A stretch of DNA of 64,000 bases from JAKFDI01 sp044508835 (GCA_044508835.1 JBIQHD010000008.1:91861-155860); one strand, 5' to 3'; shown: positions 8,378-15,975, numbered from the stretch's first letter. Translations and numbers: made by a program. Notes: a model not told the origin generated them from the letters alone.

Positions 8378-8415
8378 GTCGACTCCTTCTTCGGTTCAAG
8401 TCTCCCGGGAAGGCG

Positions 8416-8429
8416 GCAAGCGGCGTACC
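8416..8429 (-). promoter_or_regulatory. Sigma-54 promoter candidate for CBS gene
   Basis: The minus strand reads GGTACGCCGCTTGC, GG-N10-GC with a TTGC -12 box. The predicted leader is about 27 bases. Confidence 0.6.
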
Positions 8430-8451
8430 GGCGCCCGTAGCATTCCCGACC

Positions 8452-9102
8452 ATGGCCGCCCCCGCCGAACCCGCCCTCTTCTGGCTGCTCGTCACGCGGC
8501 TCGGCGAGGCGCAGATCCTGCTGCCGATGGTGCTGGCCGCGTCACTGTGGCTCATCTGGCGGCGCCACGCCTGGCCGCTGGTGCCGTGGTGGTGGCTGCT
8601 GCTGGGCGGCGCGGCGGGCCTCACCCTCGCCACCAAGCTCGCCTTCATCGGCTGGGGCCTGGGCAGCGCGGCGCTGGACTTCACCGGCATCTCCGGCCAT
8701 GCCATGGTCGCCGCGTCCGTGCTGCCGGCGCTCTTCGGCCTCACGGCCTCGCGCGCGCCGCGCCCGGCGCGGGTGCTGGCCTGGGGCGCGGGCGCCGCGC
8801 TCGCGGCGATGGTGGCGCTGTCGCGGCGGGTGATCGGCGTGCATTCGGCGTCCGAACTCGTCGCCGGCCTCGCGCTCGGCGCCCTGGTCAGCGCGGCGGT
8901 GTTCGCCGCCATGCGCCGGCACCGCACGCCGCCCTCGGCGCCGCCGTGGCTGCCGGCGCTCATGCTGCTGTGGTTCACCGGCACGCCGGCTGCCGCGCCG
9001 CCGCTGGACACGCACGGGCTGGTCACGCGCATGGCGCTGTCGCTGTCGGGCCGCGACCAGCCGTTCACCCGCGCCGAGCTGCTGGCGCGCCGCCCGCGCT
9101 GA
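8452..9102 (+). CDS. PAP2-family membrane phosphatase (degenerate first motif)
   Basis: A 216-residue membrane protein of the PAP2 lipid phosphatase superfamily, with about five hydrophobic segments. Motif C2 is SGH (81-83) and motif C3 is SRRVIGVHSASE (from 124), giving the phosphohistidine and its activator. The usual first motif KxxxxxxRP is degenerate: Lys62 is present, but RP is replaced by aliphatic residues. The substrate is presumably a lipid phosphate, or activity may be altered. The gene is divergent from the CBS gene, and the 74-base gap holds the minus-strand sigma-54 element. Confidence 0.78.
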   Translation: MAAPAEPALFWLLVTRLGEAQILLPMVLAASLWLIWRRHAWPLVPWWWLLLGGAAGLTLATKLAFIGWGLGSAALDFTGISGHAMVAASVLPALFGLTASRAPRPARVLAWGAGAALAAMVALSRRVIGVHSASELVAGLALGALVSAAVFAAMRRHRTPPSAPPWLPALMLLWFTGTPAAAPPLDTHGLVTRMALSLSGRDQPFTRAELLARRPR

Positions 9103-9111
9103 GCGGGCGCC

Positions 9112-9459
9112 TCACATGCAGGCGGCGGAGCCTCCGCTGCGGGCCCACAGGTCGCGCACGCAGTCGGCGCGGCGGTCGCGGTCGGTCTCGGCGGTGCATT
9201 GCGACATCCCGCTGCGGAACATCGGGTCCTGCGTGACCGGCAGCGTGGCCGCGCCCGCAGCGGTCGGCGCGCAGTCGCGGCTCGGGTCGCTGGTGGCCAG
9301 CGGGGAGCCGGGCGGCAGCGTGGCGGCGGTGCCCGAGGGCGAGGCCGCCGTGCCGTCCTGGGGCGAAGAGGATGTGCCGGCGGTCTGCGCCGCGGCGGGG
9401 CCGAGCAAGGCGAAGGCGGCGGCGGTGCAGGCGGCCCAGCGCAAAGCGGAATGAAGCAT
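9112..9459 (-). CDS. Small secreted hypothetical protein
   Basis: A 115-residue protein with a clear signal peptide (hydrophobic residues 6-24, cleavage likely after AAAQ). A Ser/Pro/Gly-rich linker is followed by a C-terminal Cys-containing charged region (DCAPT, MSQCTAETDRDRRADCVRDLW, C-terminal CM) that could form disulfides in the periplasm. No family is recognised. It is convergent with the PAP2 gene and preceded by a good sigma-54 element. Confidence 0.65.
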   Translation of the reverse strand: MLHSALRWAACTAAAFALLGPAAAQTAGTSSSPQDGTAASPSGTAATLPPGSPLATSDPSRDCAPTAAGAATLPVTQDPMFRSGMSQCTAETDRDRRADCVRDLWARSGGSAACM

Positions 9460-9515
9460 GGCGTGTCTCCTTCAGCAAGTGAGCGCGAACCGCTTCGCGC
9501 CCGGCCTTGCTGCCG

Positions 9516-9529
9516 GCAACCCGCGTACC
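9516..9529 (-). promoter_or_regulatory. Sigma-54 promoter candidate for secreted protein gene
   Basis: The minus strand reads GGTACGCGGGTTGC, with correct spacing and a TTGC -12 box. The predicted leader is about 45 bases. It is nearly identical in its -24 half to the element at 8416. Confidence 0.6.
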
Positions 9530-9548
9530 GCCCGCGCCTGGCCGCGGG

Positions 9549-9872
9549 TCAGCGCGCCAGCGCCTTCTCGAGCTGCGACTTGGTCATGCCCGAGCGGCCC
9601 TTCAGCCCCTTGGACTTGGCCTCGTTGTAGAGCTGCTCGTAGGTGCGCCCGCCCTCGCCCTTGTGCGCCCGCAGGCCGCCGCGACGGCCGGCCGGCATGT
9701 CCTCGGTCGAGCTGCGGCTGGCCTCGCGCGCCTCGCCGTGCTGGGCGCGCTCCTTGTTGACGGTGCGCGCGGCGATCTCCTCGGCCAGCTTGCCGGGCTT
9801 GCCGCGCTTCTCGAGGCCCTGCTTGATGTGCTCGTACTGGCGTTCTCGCTTGTCGCTCCAGGCTCTGGGCAT
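9549..9872 (-). CDS. Plasmid-stabilisation-like small basic protein
   Basis: A 107-residue basic protein starting MPRAWSDKRERQYEHIKQGL. This matches a widespread small family often annotated as plasmid stabilization protein or ChaB/Rho-N-like. The C-terminus (TYEQLYNEAKSKGLKGRSGMTKSQLEKAL) is a Rho N-terminal/SAP-like helix pair that could bind nucleic acid. It lies 13 bases downstream of the proline-rich gene, likely on the same transcript. The name reflects annotation history; the function is unproven. Confidence 0.75.
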   Translation of the reverse strand: MPRAWSDKRERQYEHIKQGLEKRGKPGKLAEEIAARTVNKERAQHGEAREASRSSTEDMPAGRRGGLRAHKGEGGRTYEQLYNEAKSKGLKGRSGMTKSQLEKALAR

Positions 9873-9885
9873 GGCGGTCTCCTGG

Positions 9886-10128
9886 TCAGTGGAACGGCCG
9901 GCGGCGCATGGCCATCGGCGGGGGCACGCCCGGCGGCTCGTGCACCGGCACGGGCGGCGTCTCCCCGGGCAGCGGGTCGTCGATGTCGGGCGGGACCACG
10001 TCGGGCCCCGGCGGCGGAGGCGGCGGCACGATGGGCTGGGGCGTCTCCGGCGGCGTGGGCGGCGTGATGTGCGCCCGCAGCGGGCTCCGGAGGGGGCGCG
10101 GCGCGGGCAGGTGCGGCAGGGGTGTCAC
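9886..10128 (-). CDS. Proline-rich small protein
   Basis: An 80-residue low-complexity protein, very rich in Pro (PPTPPETPQPIVPPPPPPGP and PPVPVHEPPGVPPP). GTG 10128 is the proposed start; a longer frame reaches upstream into the divergent promoter region and is less likely. The protein is expected to be disordered. It sits directly before the plasmid-stabilisation-like gene. The coding assignment is supported by frame length and by recollection of similar proline-rich small proteins in this bacterial group, but the start is uncertain. Confidence 0.45.
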   Translation of the reverse strand: MTPLPHLPAPRPLRSPLRAHITPPTPPETPQPIVPPPPPPGPDVVPPDIDDPLPGETPPVPVHEPPGVPPPMAMRRRPFH

Positions 10129-10231
10129 GTGCGGTGGCGGATGGGCGGCGAAACGGTCGGTGCGCGCGAAGCCCTTCGCCGGGGTTCGGACTTCGCTCGC
10201 CCGGCCGCGGGCGCGGCCTGCGACGAAGGCA

Positions 10232-10245
10232 GCAAGCCACGCGCC
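10232..10245 (-). promoter_or_regulatory. Sigma-54 promoter candidate, back-to-back with next
   Basis: The minus strand reads GGCGCGTGGCTTGC, with GG-N10-GC spacing and a TTGC -12 box; the -24 box GGCGCG is imperfect. It would drive the proline-rich and plasmid-stabilisation-like genes. It lies only 15 bases from the opposite-strand element at 10261. Confidence 0.45.
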
Positions 10246-10260
10246 CACGGGCCCCGGACG

Positions 10261-10274
10261 GGCACAGCCGTTGC
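10261..10274 (+). promoter_or_regulatory. Sigma-54 promoter candidate for small gene 10311
   Basis: GGCACAGCCGTTGC is a near-consensus -24/-12 element. The predicted leader is about 25 bases, with a GGAG ribosome site before ATG 10311. Confidence 0.65.
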
Positions 10275-10310
10275 CGCCTTCGTCGGCGACGCCCACTTCC
10301 GGAGAACCGC

Positions 10311-10559
10311 ATGAAGCCTCGCCCCGACGACGCCACGCCCGCCAGTGCGCCCCACGCCACGCCGCGCGCCACCCGTGCCGACCACGCGGTGAGCGAGGCC
10401 GCGCAGGCCACGGGCGACGACGGCACCACGCAGAGCAGCGACTGGATGGCCGAGCGCATCCAGGACGCGAAACCCGCGCCGGGCGTGCCCGCCGCCGGCG
10501 GCAAGCGCGACGGCCGCGACCGCGGCGGCACGCGCGAATCGCGGCGGGGAAGCTACTGA
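10311..10559 (+). CDS. Small hydrophilic hypothetical protein
   Basis: An 82-residue, highly charged, Gly/Ala/Asp/Arg-rich protein with no hydrophobic segment, likely disordered. ATG 10311 follows a GGAG ribosome site by six bases and a good sigma-54 element by about 40 bases, which together support that it is real. No family is recognised. Its promoter is back-to-back with that of the proline-rich gene. Confidence 0.6.
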   Translation: MKPRPDDATPASAPHATPRATRADHAVSEAAQATGDDGTTQSSDWMAERIQDAKPAPGVPAAGGKRDGRDRGGTRESRRGSY

Positions 10560-11060
10560 GCGGGGGGTTGCCGGTCAGCGCCGGCCCGTGGAGGACGGGC
10601 GGGCGACTGGCGCAGGCTGCCTAGCCGGCAGCGGAAGACAAAGACCACTTCGGACCCACGATGCCCAAGAGTCGGGAGGGACAGCGGAGGGAGGGTGGAG
10701 CAACGCAGTTGAATGCCCGAAGCGGAGAAACCGGAGGACGGCGCGCGACGGTGGGGGCAACATGCCGGGGCCAGTTCGTCGAGCGATCCATGGCACCCAT
10801 GAAGCAAGGGCCGTACCCGCACCGTCCGCGGCCGCCGCGACACGCGGGCCGCGGGTGCTTTTGCGGCGCCGCGAACACCGGCTGACGCCCGGTGGTGCCG
10901 GCGAAATTCCGTCGCGTGCGGCGACGCCGTCACCCGGCACGCGGGCAGCACAAGACCCTTCGGCAAAAATAGCAAATGCCGCAAGCCTTGGCGCAACTCT
11001 TACCGGAAGCCACGGCACGGGCCGCCCGCCGCGGCGCACGGTACGGGCGTGCCGCGGCGG
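10560..11060. other. Non-coding stretch of unusual composition
   Basis: This 500-base stretch has no convincing gene. Bases 10630-10800 are purine-rich on the plus strand and visibly lower in GC than the flanks, with unlike codon bias in every frame. Bases 10960-10990 are A-rich. Open frames on both strands look like Arg/Ala/Pro-rich shadows. It could be a remnant of transferred DNA or an untranslated RNA; I see nothing decisive. Confidence 0.35.
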
Positions 11061-11074
11061 GGCATCCCACTTGC
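11061..11074 (+). promoter_or_regulatory. Sigma-54 promoter candidate for response regulator
   Basis: GGCATCCCACTTGC, followed by T, fits the -24/-12 consensus with only the sixth base off. The predicted leader before the response regulator ATG is about 138 bases. Confidence 0.55.
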
Positions 11075-11223
11075 TGCCTCCCAAGCCGCGGGGCGGCGCC
11101 ACCGGCGCCGCTTCCGCCTCCACCGCGCCGCGCCCTGCCACCCTCGGACCCACGCATGAGCCTCCGCCCCGCCTCCCGCCTCACCGGCGCCATGACCTGC
11201 CGCCGCACGCGGCACGCGCCGGC

Positions 11224-11607
11224 ATGAGCCCGACCCCGCCGCCCCTGCACCGCATCCTGCTCGTCGACGACAACACCGATTCGGCCGAATCGCTGGGCGA
11301 GTTGCTCGCGCTGTCCGGCCACGAGGTGCGGACCGCCGCCGACGGGCCGGCGGCGCTGCGCGTCTACGACGAGTTCCACCCCGACGTGGTGCTGTGCGAC
11401 CTCGGCCTGCCGGGCATGAGCGGCTACGAGGTCGGCCGCGCGCTGCGCGAGCGCCCGGGCGGCGCCGACGTGTTCCTAGCGGCGCTCACCGGCTACAGCG
11501 AGGCCAGCGACCGCAGCCGCACGGCGCAGGCCGGCTTCGACCTGCACCTGGTGAAGCCGGTCGACCCGTTCGAGCTCGAAAAGCTGATCGGCGAGCTCGG
11601 CACCTGA
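11224..11607 (+). CDS. Single-domain response regulator (CheY-like)
   Basis: A 127-residue receiver-only protein. Phosphorylation would occur at Asp59 in VVLCDLGLPG, with the acidic pair Asp15-Asp16 (LLVDDN), Thr89 (ALTG) and Lys111 (LVKPVD) completing the active site. There is no output domain, so it acts by protein contact or as a phospho-relay. It is convergent with the hybrid histidine kinase gene 41 bases downstream, and both have sigma-54-like promoters. The sequence resembles receiver domains of hybrid kinases, so a relay between the two is plausible. ATG 11224 is the only good in-frame start near the fold. Confidence 0.88.
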   Translation: MSPTPPPLHRILLVDDNTDSAESLGELLALSGHEVRTAADGPAALRVYDEFHPDVVLCDLGLPGMSGYEVGRALRERPGGADVFLAALTGYSEASDRSRTAQAGFDLHLVKPVDPFELEKLIGELGT

Positions 11608-11648
11608 ACCAAGGCACCTGAGCCGAGGCGCCCGCGCCGCGGGAAGCG

Positions 11649-13373
11649 TCAGCGCGCCCGCGGCGGGCGGCGGCGCGGGGCCGCGGGGCGCCGCACCAGC
11701 GTGCCGTCCGGCGGCGCGGAGTCGCCGCGCGGCTCCATCACGCGCGCCAGCGCGCTCAGCACGGCGCGCGAATCGATCGGCTTGGGCATGTGCTCGTCGA
11801 AGCCGGCGCCGAGCGCGCGCTTGCGGTCCTCGAGCCGCGCGAAGGCCGTGAGAGCCAGGGCCACCAGCCGCTGCCGGTGCTCGTCGCCTTCGAGCGCGCG
11901 CACGCGGCGGATGAAATCGTAGCCGTCCTCGTCGGGCATGGCGATGTCGGAGATCAGTGCGTCGGGCCGCTCCGCCGGCGGCGCATGGGCCAGGAAGTCG
12001 TAGGCGCCGGCCGCGCGCGCGAAGCTGCGCGGGCGGGCGTGCGCCTCGCGCAGGATCGATTCGAGGATCTCGCGCCCGTCGTCGTCGTCCTCCACGATCA
12101 GGATGCGCTTGCCCGCCAGGTCCGCGCCGTCGCGGCCGTCCGCGGGCGCCTGCGCCGGCGGTCGCGCCGCCCGGCTCAGCACGGCGGCGGGCAGCATGAC
12201 GGTGAAGGTCGAGCCGTGCCCCGGCCCGGCGCTGTGCACCGCGATGCGCCCGCCGTGCAGCGCCACCAGCTGCTGGGCCAGCGACAGACCCAGGCCGAGC
12301 CCGTTCTGGCGCCGGCTGTTGGAGCTGTCGGCCTGCTGGAAGCGCTCGAACACGAACGGCAGCTGCGAGGGCTCGATGCCGGCGCCGGTGTCGGCCACCT
12401 CGATGCACAGCTCGTCGCCGCGGCGCTGGCTGCGCACCTGCACGATGCCGTCCTCGGGCGTGAACTTCAGCGCGTTCGACACCAGGTTGCCGAGCACCTG
12501 GCGCATGCGGTCGACGTCCAGCGTGACGTCGCCCACCGAGGCGTCGTGCGCCACCTCCAGCCGGATGCCCTTGGCCTGCGCCGTGGGGCGGAAGTTGTCC
12601 ACGGCCTCGTCCACCACGGTCGCCAGCGGCAGCCGGCTCATCACGAGTTGCAGGTTGCCGCAAAGAATGCGCTGGCTGTCGAGCAGGTCGTCGACCAGGC
12701 GCGCCTGCGCCTGCGTGTTGCGGTCGATGGCGTCGAGCGCCTTCTGCTGCAGGGCGTCGAGCGCGCCGCTCTTGCGCAGCACCTGCGCCCAGCCGCGGAT
12801 GGCGTTCAGCGGCGAGCGCAGCTCGTGGGTGACGATGGCGAGGAACTCGTCGCGGGCGCCCGCCAGGTTGTCGGCCTCCACGCGCGCCGCGCGCTCGCGT
12901 TCGAGCAGCGCCTCGCGTTCGGCCTCGCGCGCCTTGCGCTCGGTGACGTCCTCGGCAGTGCCGCCGACCAGCGCCGTGCCGTCGGCGCCGCGCACGCCGA
13001 AGCGGCGGTCGCGCATCCAGCGCATGCGGCCGTCCCGGCCGTGGATGCGGTACTCGCGCGCCTCGGGCGCGGGCAGAGGCTCGGCGCAGAAGGGCACCGG
13101 CAGCAGGTGCGCGTCGGCGGCGTCGACCGCGTCGTTCCAGCGCCGCGGCTCGGCCAGCAGCTCGCTGCCGGCCACGCCCCAGTAGTGCTCGAAGCGCGGG
13201 CTGACGTACAGCAGGCGCCCGCTGGCCGCGTCGGCCAGCCAGTGCACGTCGTCGCCGCCTTCGGCGAAGGCCGCCGGCGCGGCAGGGCTGCCGCCCTTCG
13301 CCGAAGGCGGCCGCGCCCGGGCGCGGCGCGGCGGGGGATGGAGGGGATCGGGGGCAGGTTTCCTGGACGGCAT
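11649..13373 (-). CDS. Hybrid sensor histidine kinase (PAS-HisKA-HATPase-REC)
   Basis: A 574-residue cytoplasmic sensor kinase without membrane segments. A PAS domain (about 40-150, WLADAASGRLLYVSP to EDVTERKA) is followed by a short coiled coil. The HisKA domain has His183 in HELRSPLNAIRGW, followed by an HATPase with its N-box and G-boxes (GLGLSLAQQL). A C-terminal receiver has Asp476 (ISDIAMPDEDG) and Lys531 (MPKPID). ATG 13373 is chosen because an upstream in-frame extension would include the sigma-54-like element at 13444. It is convergent with the receiver-only gene. The signal is unknown; PAS suggests redox or a small ligand. Confidence 0.92.
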   Translation of the reverse strand: MPSRKPAPDPLHPPPRRARARPPSAKGGSPAAPAAFAEGGDDVHWLADAASGRLLYVSPRFEHYWGVAGSELLAEPRRWNDAVDAADAHLLPVPFCAEPLPAPEAREYRIHGRDGRMRWMRDRRFGVRGADGTALVGGTAEDVTERKAREAEREALLERERAARVEADNLAGARDEFLAIVTHELRSPLNAIRGWAQVLRKSGALDALQQKALDAIDRNTQAQARLVDDLLDSQRILCGNLQLVMSRLPLATVVDEAVDNFRPTAQAKGIRLEVAHDASVGDVTLDVDRMRQVLGNLVSNALKFTPEDGIVQVRSQRRGDELCIEVADTGAGIEPSQLPFVFERFQQADSSNSRRQNGLGLGLSLAQQLVALHGGRIAVHSAGPGHGSTFTVMLPAAVLSRAARPPAQAPADGRDGADLAGKRILIVEDDDDGREILESILREAHARPRSFARAAGAYDFLAHAPPAERPDALISDIAMPDEDGYDFIRRVRALEGDEHRQRLVALALTAFARLEDRKRALGAGFDEHMPKPIDSRAVLSALARVMEPRGDSAPPDGTLVRRPAAPRRRPPRAR

Positions 13374-13443
13374 GGAATCGGCAGTGATGGCGTACCGCAG
13401 CGGCAGCACGCGGCGGCGCGCAGCCCGGTCTGCCCACCTCCAC

Positions 13444-13457
13444 GCAAGCGACGTGCC
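13444..13457 (-). promoter_or_regulatory. Sigma-54 promoter candidate for hybrid kinase
   Basis: The minus strand reads GGCACGTCGCTTGC, a near-perfect -24/-12 element. The predicted leader is about 59 bases. It is divergent from the element at 13508, with about 50 bases between. Confidence 0.62.
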
Positions 13458-13507
13458 CGCGGCGGGCCATCCCCCGCGCAAGGCCCCGCCGCCCGGCCCC
13501 CGTTCGC

Positions 13508-13521
13508 GGCACGCAGTTTGC
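13508..13521 (+). promoter_or_regulatory. Sigma-54 promoter candidate for GlsB/YeaQ gene
   Basis: GGCACGCAGTTTGC matches the sigma-54 consensus closely. The predicted leader is about 59 bases to ATG 13592. Confidence 0.65.
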
Positions 13522-13591
13522 CGGGACGGGGCCGAGGGTGGGCGCAGGCCGCGGCTGCCCCGGCCGTCATCAACCGGAAAGGACCCGTTCC

Positions 13592-13864
13592 ATGATCAAC
13601 TTCATCGTATGGCTCGTGGTGGGCGGCGTGATCGGCTGGATCGCCAGCATGATCATGCGCACCGACGCCCAACAGGGCGTGTTCCTCAACGTCGTCGTCG
13701 GCATCGTCGGCGCGGCCCTGGCCGGCTGGCTCATCTCGCCGCTGGTGGGCATACCGAGCATCAACGAGGCGGGCTTCAGCATCGGCGCCTTCATCGTCTC
13801 GCTGATCGGCGCGGTGATCCTTCTGGGCATCGTCAACCTCTTCCGCCGCGGATCGCCGCGCTAG
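13592..13864 (+). CDS. GlsB/YeaQ/YmgE family membrane protein
   Basis: A 90-residue membrane protein with three hydrophobic segments (about 3-20, 29-50, 62-84) and the Gly-rich GGVIGWIASMI start. This is characteristic of the GlsB/YeaQ/YmgE, or transglycosylase-associated, stress family. ATG 13592 follows a GGAAAGGA ribosome site. The family is commonly induced by osmotic or envelope stress; its molecular role is not known. The DUF883-like gene lies 96 bases downstream and may share the transcript, although a GC-rich hairpin lies between. Confidence 0.88.
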   Translation: MINFIVWLVVGGVIGWIASMIMRTDAQQGVFLNVVVGIVGAALAGWLISPLVGIPSINEAGFSIGAFIVSLIGAVILLGIVNLFRRGSPR

Positions 13865-13960
13865 CGCGGCGCATCATCGGGGGCGGGCCGGCGCGCGCGC
13901 CGGCCCGTGCCGCGGATCGCCTGCGATTCCACCCTCCAGCACCCTCCAGGAGACAGCGCC

Positions 13961-14269
13961 ATGGACCCCAAGGTCACCCAGACCCTGAACGAGAAACTGC
14001 CCGACGCGGGCACCGTCGAGCGCGTCGCGCAGACCGCCCACGAAGCCATCGACCGCGTGGCCGCCAAGGCGGCGCCGGCCGTCGAGAAATGGCGCGCCAG
14101 CGCCGCCGGCGCGGCCGACACGCTGCAGGGCAAGGCCGACCGCTTCGTCGAGATGGAAGACCGCTGGATCGAGAGCACGCGCGCCTACGTGCGCGAGAAC
14201 CCGCTCACGGCGCTGGGCATCGCGGTGGTCGCCGGCCTGGTGCTCAGCCGGCTGACGTCCTCGCGCTGA
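13961..14269 (+). CDS. DUF883/ElaB-YqjD-like tail-anchored protein
   Basis: A 102-residue protein with an amphipathic, Ala/Lys/Glu-rich helical body (about 15-75) and one C-terminal hydrophobic segment (ENPLTALGIAVVAGLVLSRL, 80-99). That is the layout of the ElaB/YqjD family, which anchors in the inner membrane and can associate with ribosomes in stationary phase. ATG 13961 follows an AGGAGA ribosome site. It sits between the GlsB-like and DUF421 genes in a cluster of small stress proteins. Confidence 0.8.
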   Translation: MDPKVTQTLNEKLPDAGTVERVAQTAHEAIDRVAAKAAPAVEKWRASAAGAADTLQGKADRFVEMEDRWIESTRAYVRENPLTALGIAVVAGLVLSRLTSSR

Positions 14270-14336
14270 GGCGCGCGGCCGCCGCCGTGCGCACCCTGCC
14301 GCCGCCTCCCCGGACGGCGCGCGGCAAAGGCCGGCC

Positions 14337-14861
14337 GTGAGCGCCGCGCTGTTCTCCATCACCGTGCCGCCGTGGGAGCTGGTCCTGCGCGGCACGCTGA
14401 TGTACTGGTTCCTGTTCCTCGTCTTCCGCTTCGTGATGCGCCGCGACGTCGGCAGCATCGGCGTGGCCGACGTGCTGCTGCTGGTGCTCATCGCCGACGC
14501 CTCGCAGAACGCGATGGCCGGCGGCTACGAGTCGGTGACCGACGGGATCGTCCTCGTCTCCACCATCGTCGGCTGGAACTGGCTGCTCGACTGGGCGGCG
14601 TTCCGCTTCCCGGCGGTGCGCCGGCTCGTGGAGGCGCCGCCGCTGCGCCTCATCCACCGCGGCCGCCTGATGCGCGCCAACCTGCGCCGAGAGCTGATGA
14701 CGGTCGAGGAGCTGCGCAGCAAGCTGCGCGAGCAGGGCGTCAGCGACTTCGCCGACGTGAAGTCGGCCTACATGGAGCCGGACGGGCAGATCAGCATCAT
14801 CAAGCGCGACGGCGCGGGCAACGATGCCGCGCCCGCCGGCCGGCGCGGCGCGCCGCCGTAG
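14337..14861 (+). CDS. DUF421 (YetF-like) membrane protein
   Basis: A 174-residue protein with three N-terminal hydrophobic segments (about 12-30, 40-57, 64-82) followed by a cytoplasmic domain with LRRELMTVEELRSKLREQGV and YMEPDGQISIIKR. This is the arrangement of DUF421/YetF proteins. The start is GTG 14337; no strong ribosome site is visible. A strong terminator follows at 14887. The function is unknown; homologues occur in spore or stress regulons. Confidence 0.85.
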   Translation: MSAALFSITVPPWELVLRGTLMYWFLFLVFRFVMRRDVGSIGVADVLLLVLIADASQNAMAGGYESVTDGIVLVSTIVGWNWLLDWAAFRFPAVRRLVEAPPLRLIHRGRLMRANLRRELMTVEELRSKLREQGVSDFADVKSAYMEPDGQISIIKRDGAGNDAAPAGRRGAPP

Positions 14862-14886
14862 GCGCCGGGCGAAGCGCCAGGCAAGA

Positions 14887-14922
14887 AAAGGCCGCCGGGG
14901 CGGACGGCGCCCGGCGGCCTTT
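14887..14922. terminator. Bidirectional rho-independent terminator
   Basis: AAAGGCCGCCGGG pairs with CCCGGCGGCCTTT around a 9-base loop. The A- and T-runs on either side let it serve both the DUF421 gene and the convergent Q/N-rich gene. Confidence 0.85.
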
Positions 14923-14959
14923 GTTCGCGCGGGCCGGTCGGCCGGCCCGGGACACCCGC

Positions 14960-15253
14960 TCAGGGATTGCGGCTGCCCTTCTGCGACCCGCCCGGCTGCT
15001 GCGATTCGCCGGCCGGGCGGCGGGTGCTGTCGGCGTCCTGCGGCATGCCGCCGGCGGCGCTGCTGCGCTCCTGCGGCTCGCGCGAGCGCTGCGAATCCTG
15101 CTGGCTCGCCTGGCCGCCCTGGTCGCGGCGGCTGCCCGGGTTGTTCTGGTTGTTCGCCTGCTGCTGCTGGCCCGCCTGCTGACCCGCCTGCTGGCCCTGG
15201 TCCGCCTGCGGATTGCGCTGGTTCTGCTGGTTCTGTCGGTTCTGCTCGGTCAT
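14960..15253 (-). CDS. Gln/Asn-rich low-complexity protein
   Basis: A 97-residue soluble protein composed almost wholly of Gln, Asn, Gly, Ser, Arg and Asp, with runs such as QQAGQQAGQQQQANNQNN. It is expected to be disordered and possibly aggregation- or desiccation-related. ATG 15253 has an AGGAGAT ribosome site and a sigma-54-like element about 42 bases upstream, which support real expression. No domain is recognised. Confidence 0.65.
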   Translation of the reverse strand: MTEQNRQNQQNQRNPQADQGQQAGQQAGQQQQANNQNNPGSRRDQGGQASQQDSQRSREPQERSSAAGGMPQDADSTRRPAGESQQPGGSQKGSRNP

Positions 15254-15294
15254 GAGGGATCTCCTGTTCGTGCGGTGCGCACGGCCACTGCGCG

Positions 15295-15308
15295 GCAACG
15301 CGCATGCC
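15295..15308 (-). promoter_or_regulatory. Sigma-54 promoter candidate for Q/N-rich gene
   Basis: The minus strand reads GGCATGCGCGTTGC, close to consensus. The predicted leader is about 30 bases. It is divergent from the element at 15373, 64 bases apart. Confidence 0.65.
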
Positions 15309-15372
15309 CGGCGCGGCGGGCCCAGGCCGCCTGTTCAACCGGACTGAAGCTGCCGCGCGGCCGCCTCGGCGG

Positions 15373-15386
15373 GGCACCTCGATTGC
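15373..15386 (+). promoter_or_regulatory. Sigma-54 promoter candidate for acidic protein gene
   Basis: GGCACCTCGATTGC has correct spacing and a TTGC -12 box. The predicted leader is about 24 bases to ATG 15422. Confidence 0.58.
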
Positions 15387-15421
15387 CCGCTGCGGGGCAT
15401 CGTCATTCCCGGAGAAAGCAC

Positions 15422-15820
15422 ATGGCCACCAGCAGCATCCTCGGCGGCAACCGCGCCGCGAAGCAGGCGCAGGGACGCGACGTCGACGCCCTCGGCCCGA
15501 GCGACAGCTCCGACAGCGGCAGCGACGTGCAGGGCGCCTTCGAGCTGGACGACGACGACCAGTTCGACACCAACGCCGGCGCGCGCCAGACCGGCCTGGA
15601 CAGCGACAGCGACGCCGCCGGCACCGGCGAGCGCGGCGCCGCGCGGCTGGACGAGGAGGCCGAGAGCGGCAGCGACATCGCGCCCGACCGCGTGCAGACG
15701 CTCGAGGCCGACACCGCGCCGCTCGAAGGCCTGGAGGCCGACCTGGGCGAGCTCGCCGCCGACGAGGACGACGGCACGGACACCGACATCGAGCGCGCCG
15801 CGCCGCGCCGCGGCCACTGA
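15422..15820 (+). CDS. Acidic low-complexity hypothetical protein
   Basis: A 132-residue, strongly acidic protein rich in Asp, Ser, Glu and Gly (DSSDSGSDVQ, ELDDDDQFD, DEDDGTDTD), with no Cys and no hydrophobic segment. It starts MATSSILGGNRAA, after GGAGAAAG. It is probably disordered. It is divergent from the Q/N-rich gene, and both carry sigma-54-like promoters. No function can be assigned. Confidence 0.65.
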   Translation: MATSSILGGNRAAKQAQGRDVDALGPSDSSDSGSDVQGAFELDDDDQFDTNAGARQTGLDSDSDAAGTGERGAARLDEEAESGSDIAPDRVQTLEADTAPLEGLEADLGELAADEDDGTDTDIERAAPRRGH

Positions 15821-15919
15821 GGGCGCGCGAGGGCCGCGCCCGTGCCCTTGCCGAAAGTTTTACGGCCGCGCCGCGCGCCGCACCGGCGGCCGCGGCAGCT
15901 TCAAGCGATTCGATGCCGG

Positions 15920-15933
15920 GGCATGCGGATTGC
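15920..15933 (+). promoter_or_regulatory. Sigma-54 promoter candidate for glycan operon
   Basis: GGCATGCGGATTGC is a near-consensus -24/-12 element. The predicted leader is about 31 bases to ATG 15976, the first gene of the eight-gene glycan operon. Confidence 0.65.
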
Positions 15934-15975
15934 CCGACTGCCCGGCCGCCACCCCGCCCCGAAGGACGACGCACC

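Noticed and set aside
10926..10945. A further GG-N10-GC match (GGCACGCGGGCAGC)
   Set aside because: The -12 half is CAGC rather than TTGC, and no gene start follows at a suitable distance.
13886..13910. GC-rich hairpin between the GlsB-like and DUF883-like genes as a terminator
   Set aside because: There is no T-run on either side, so it is not a convincing intrinsic terminator.
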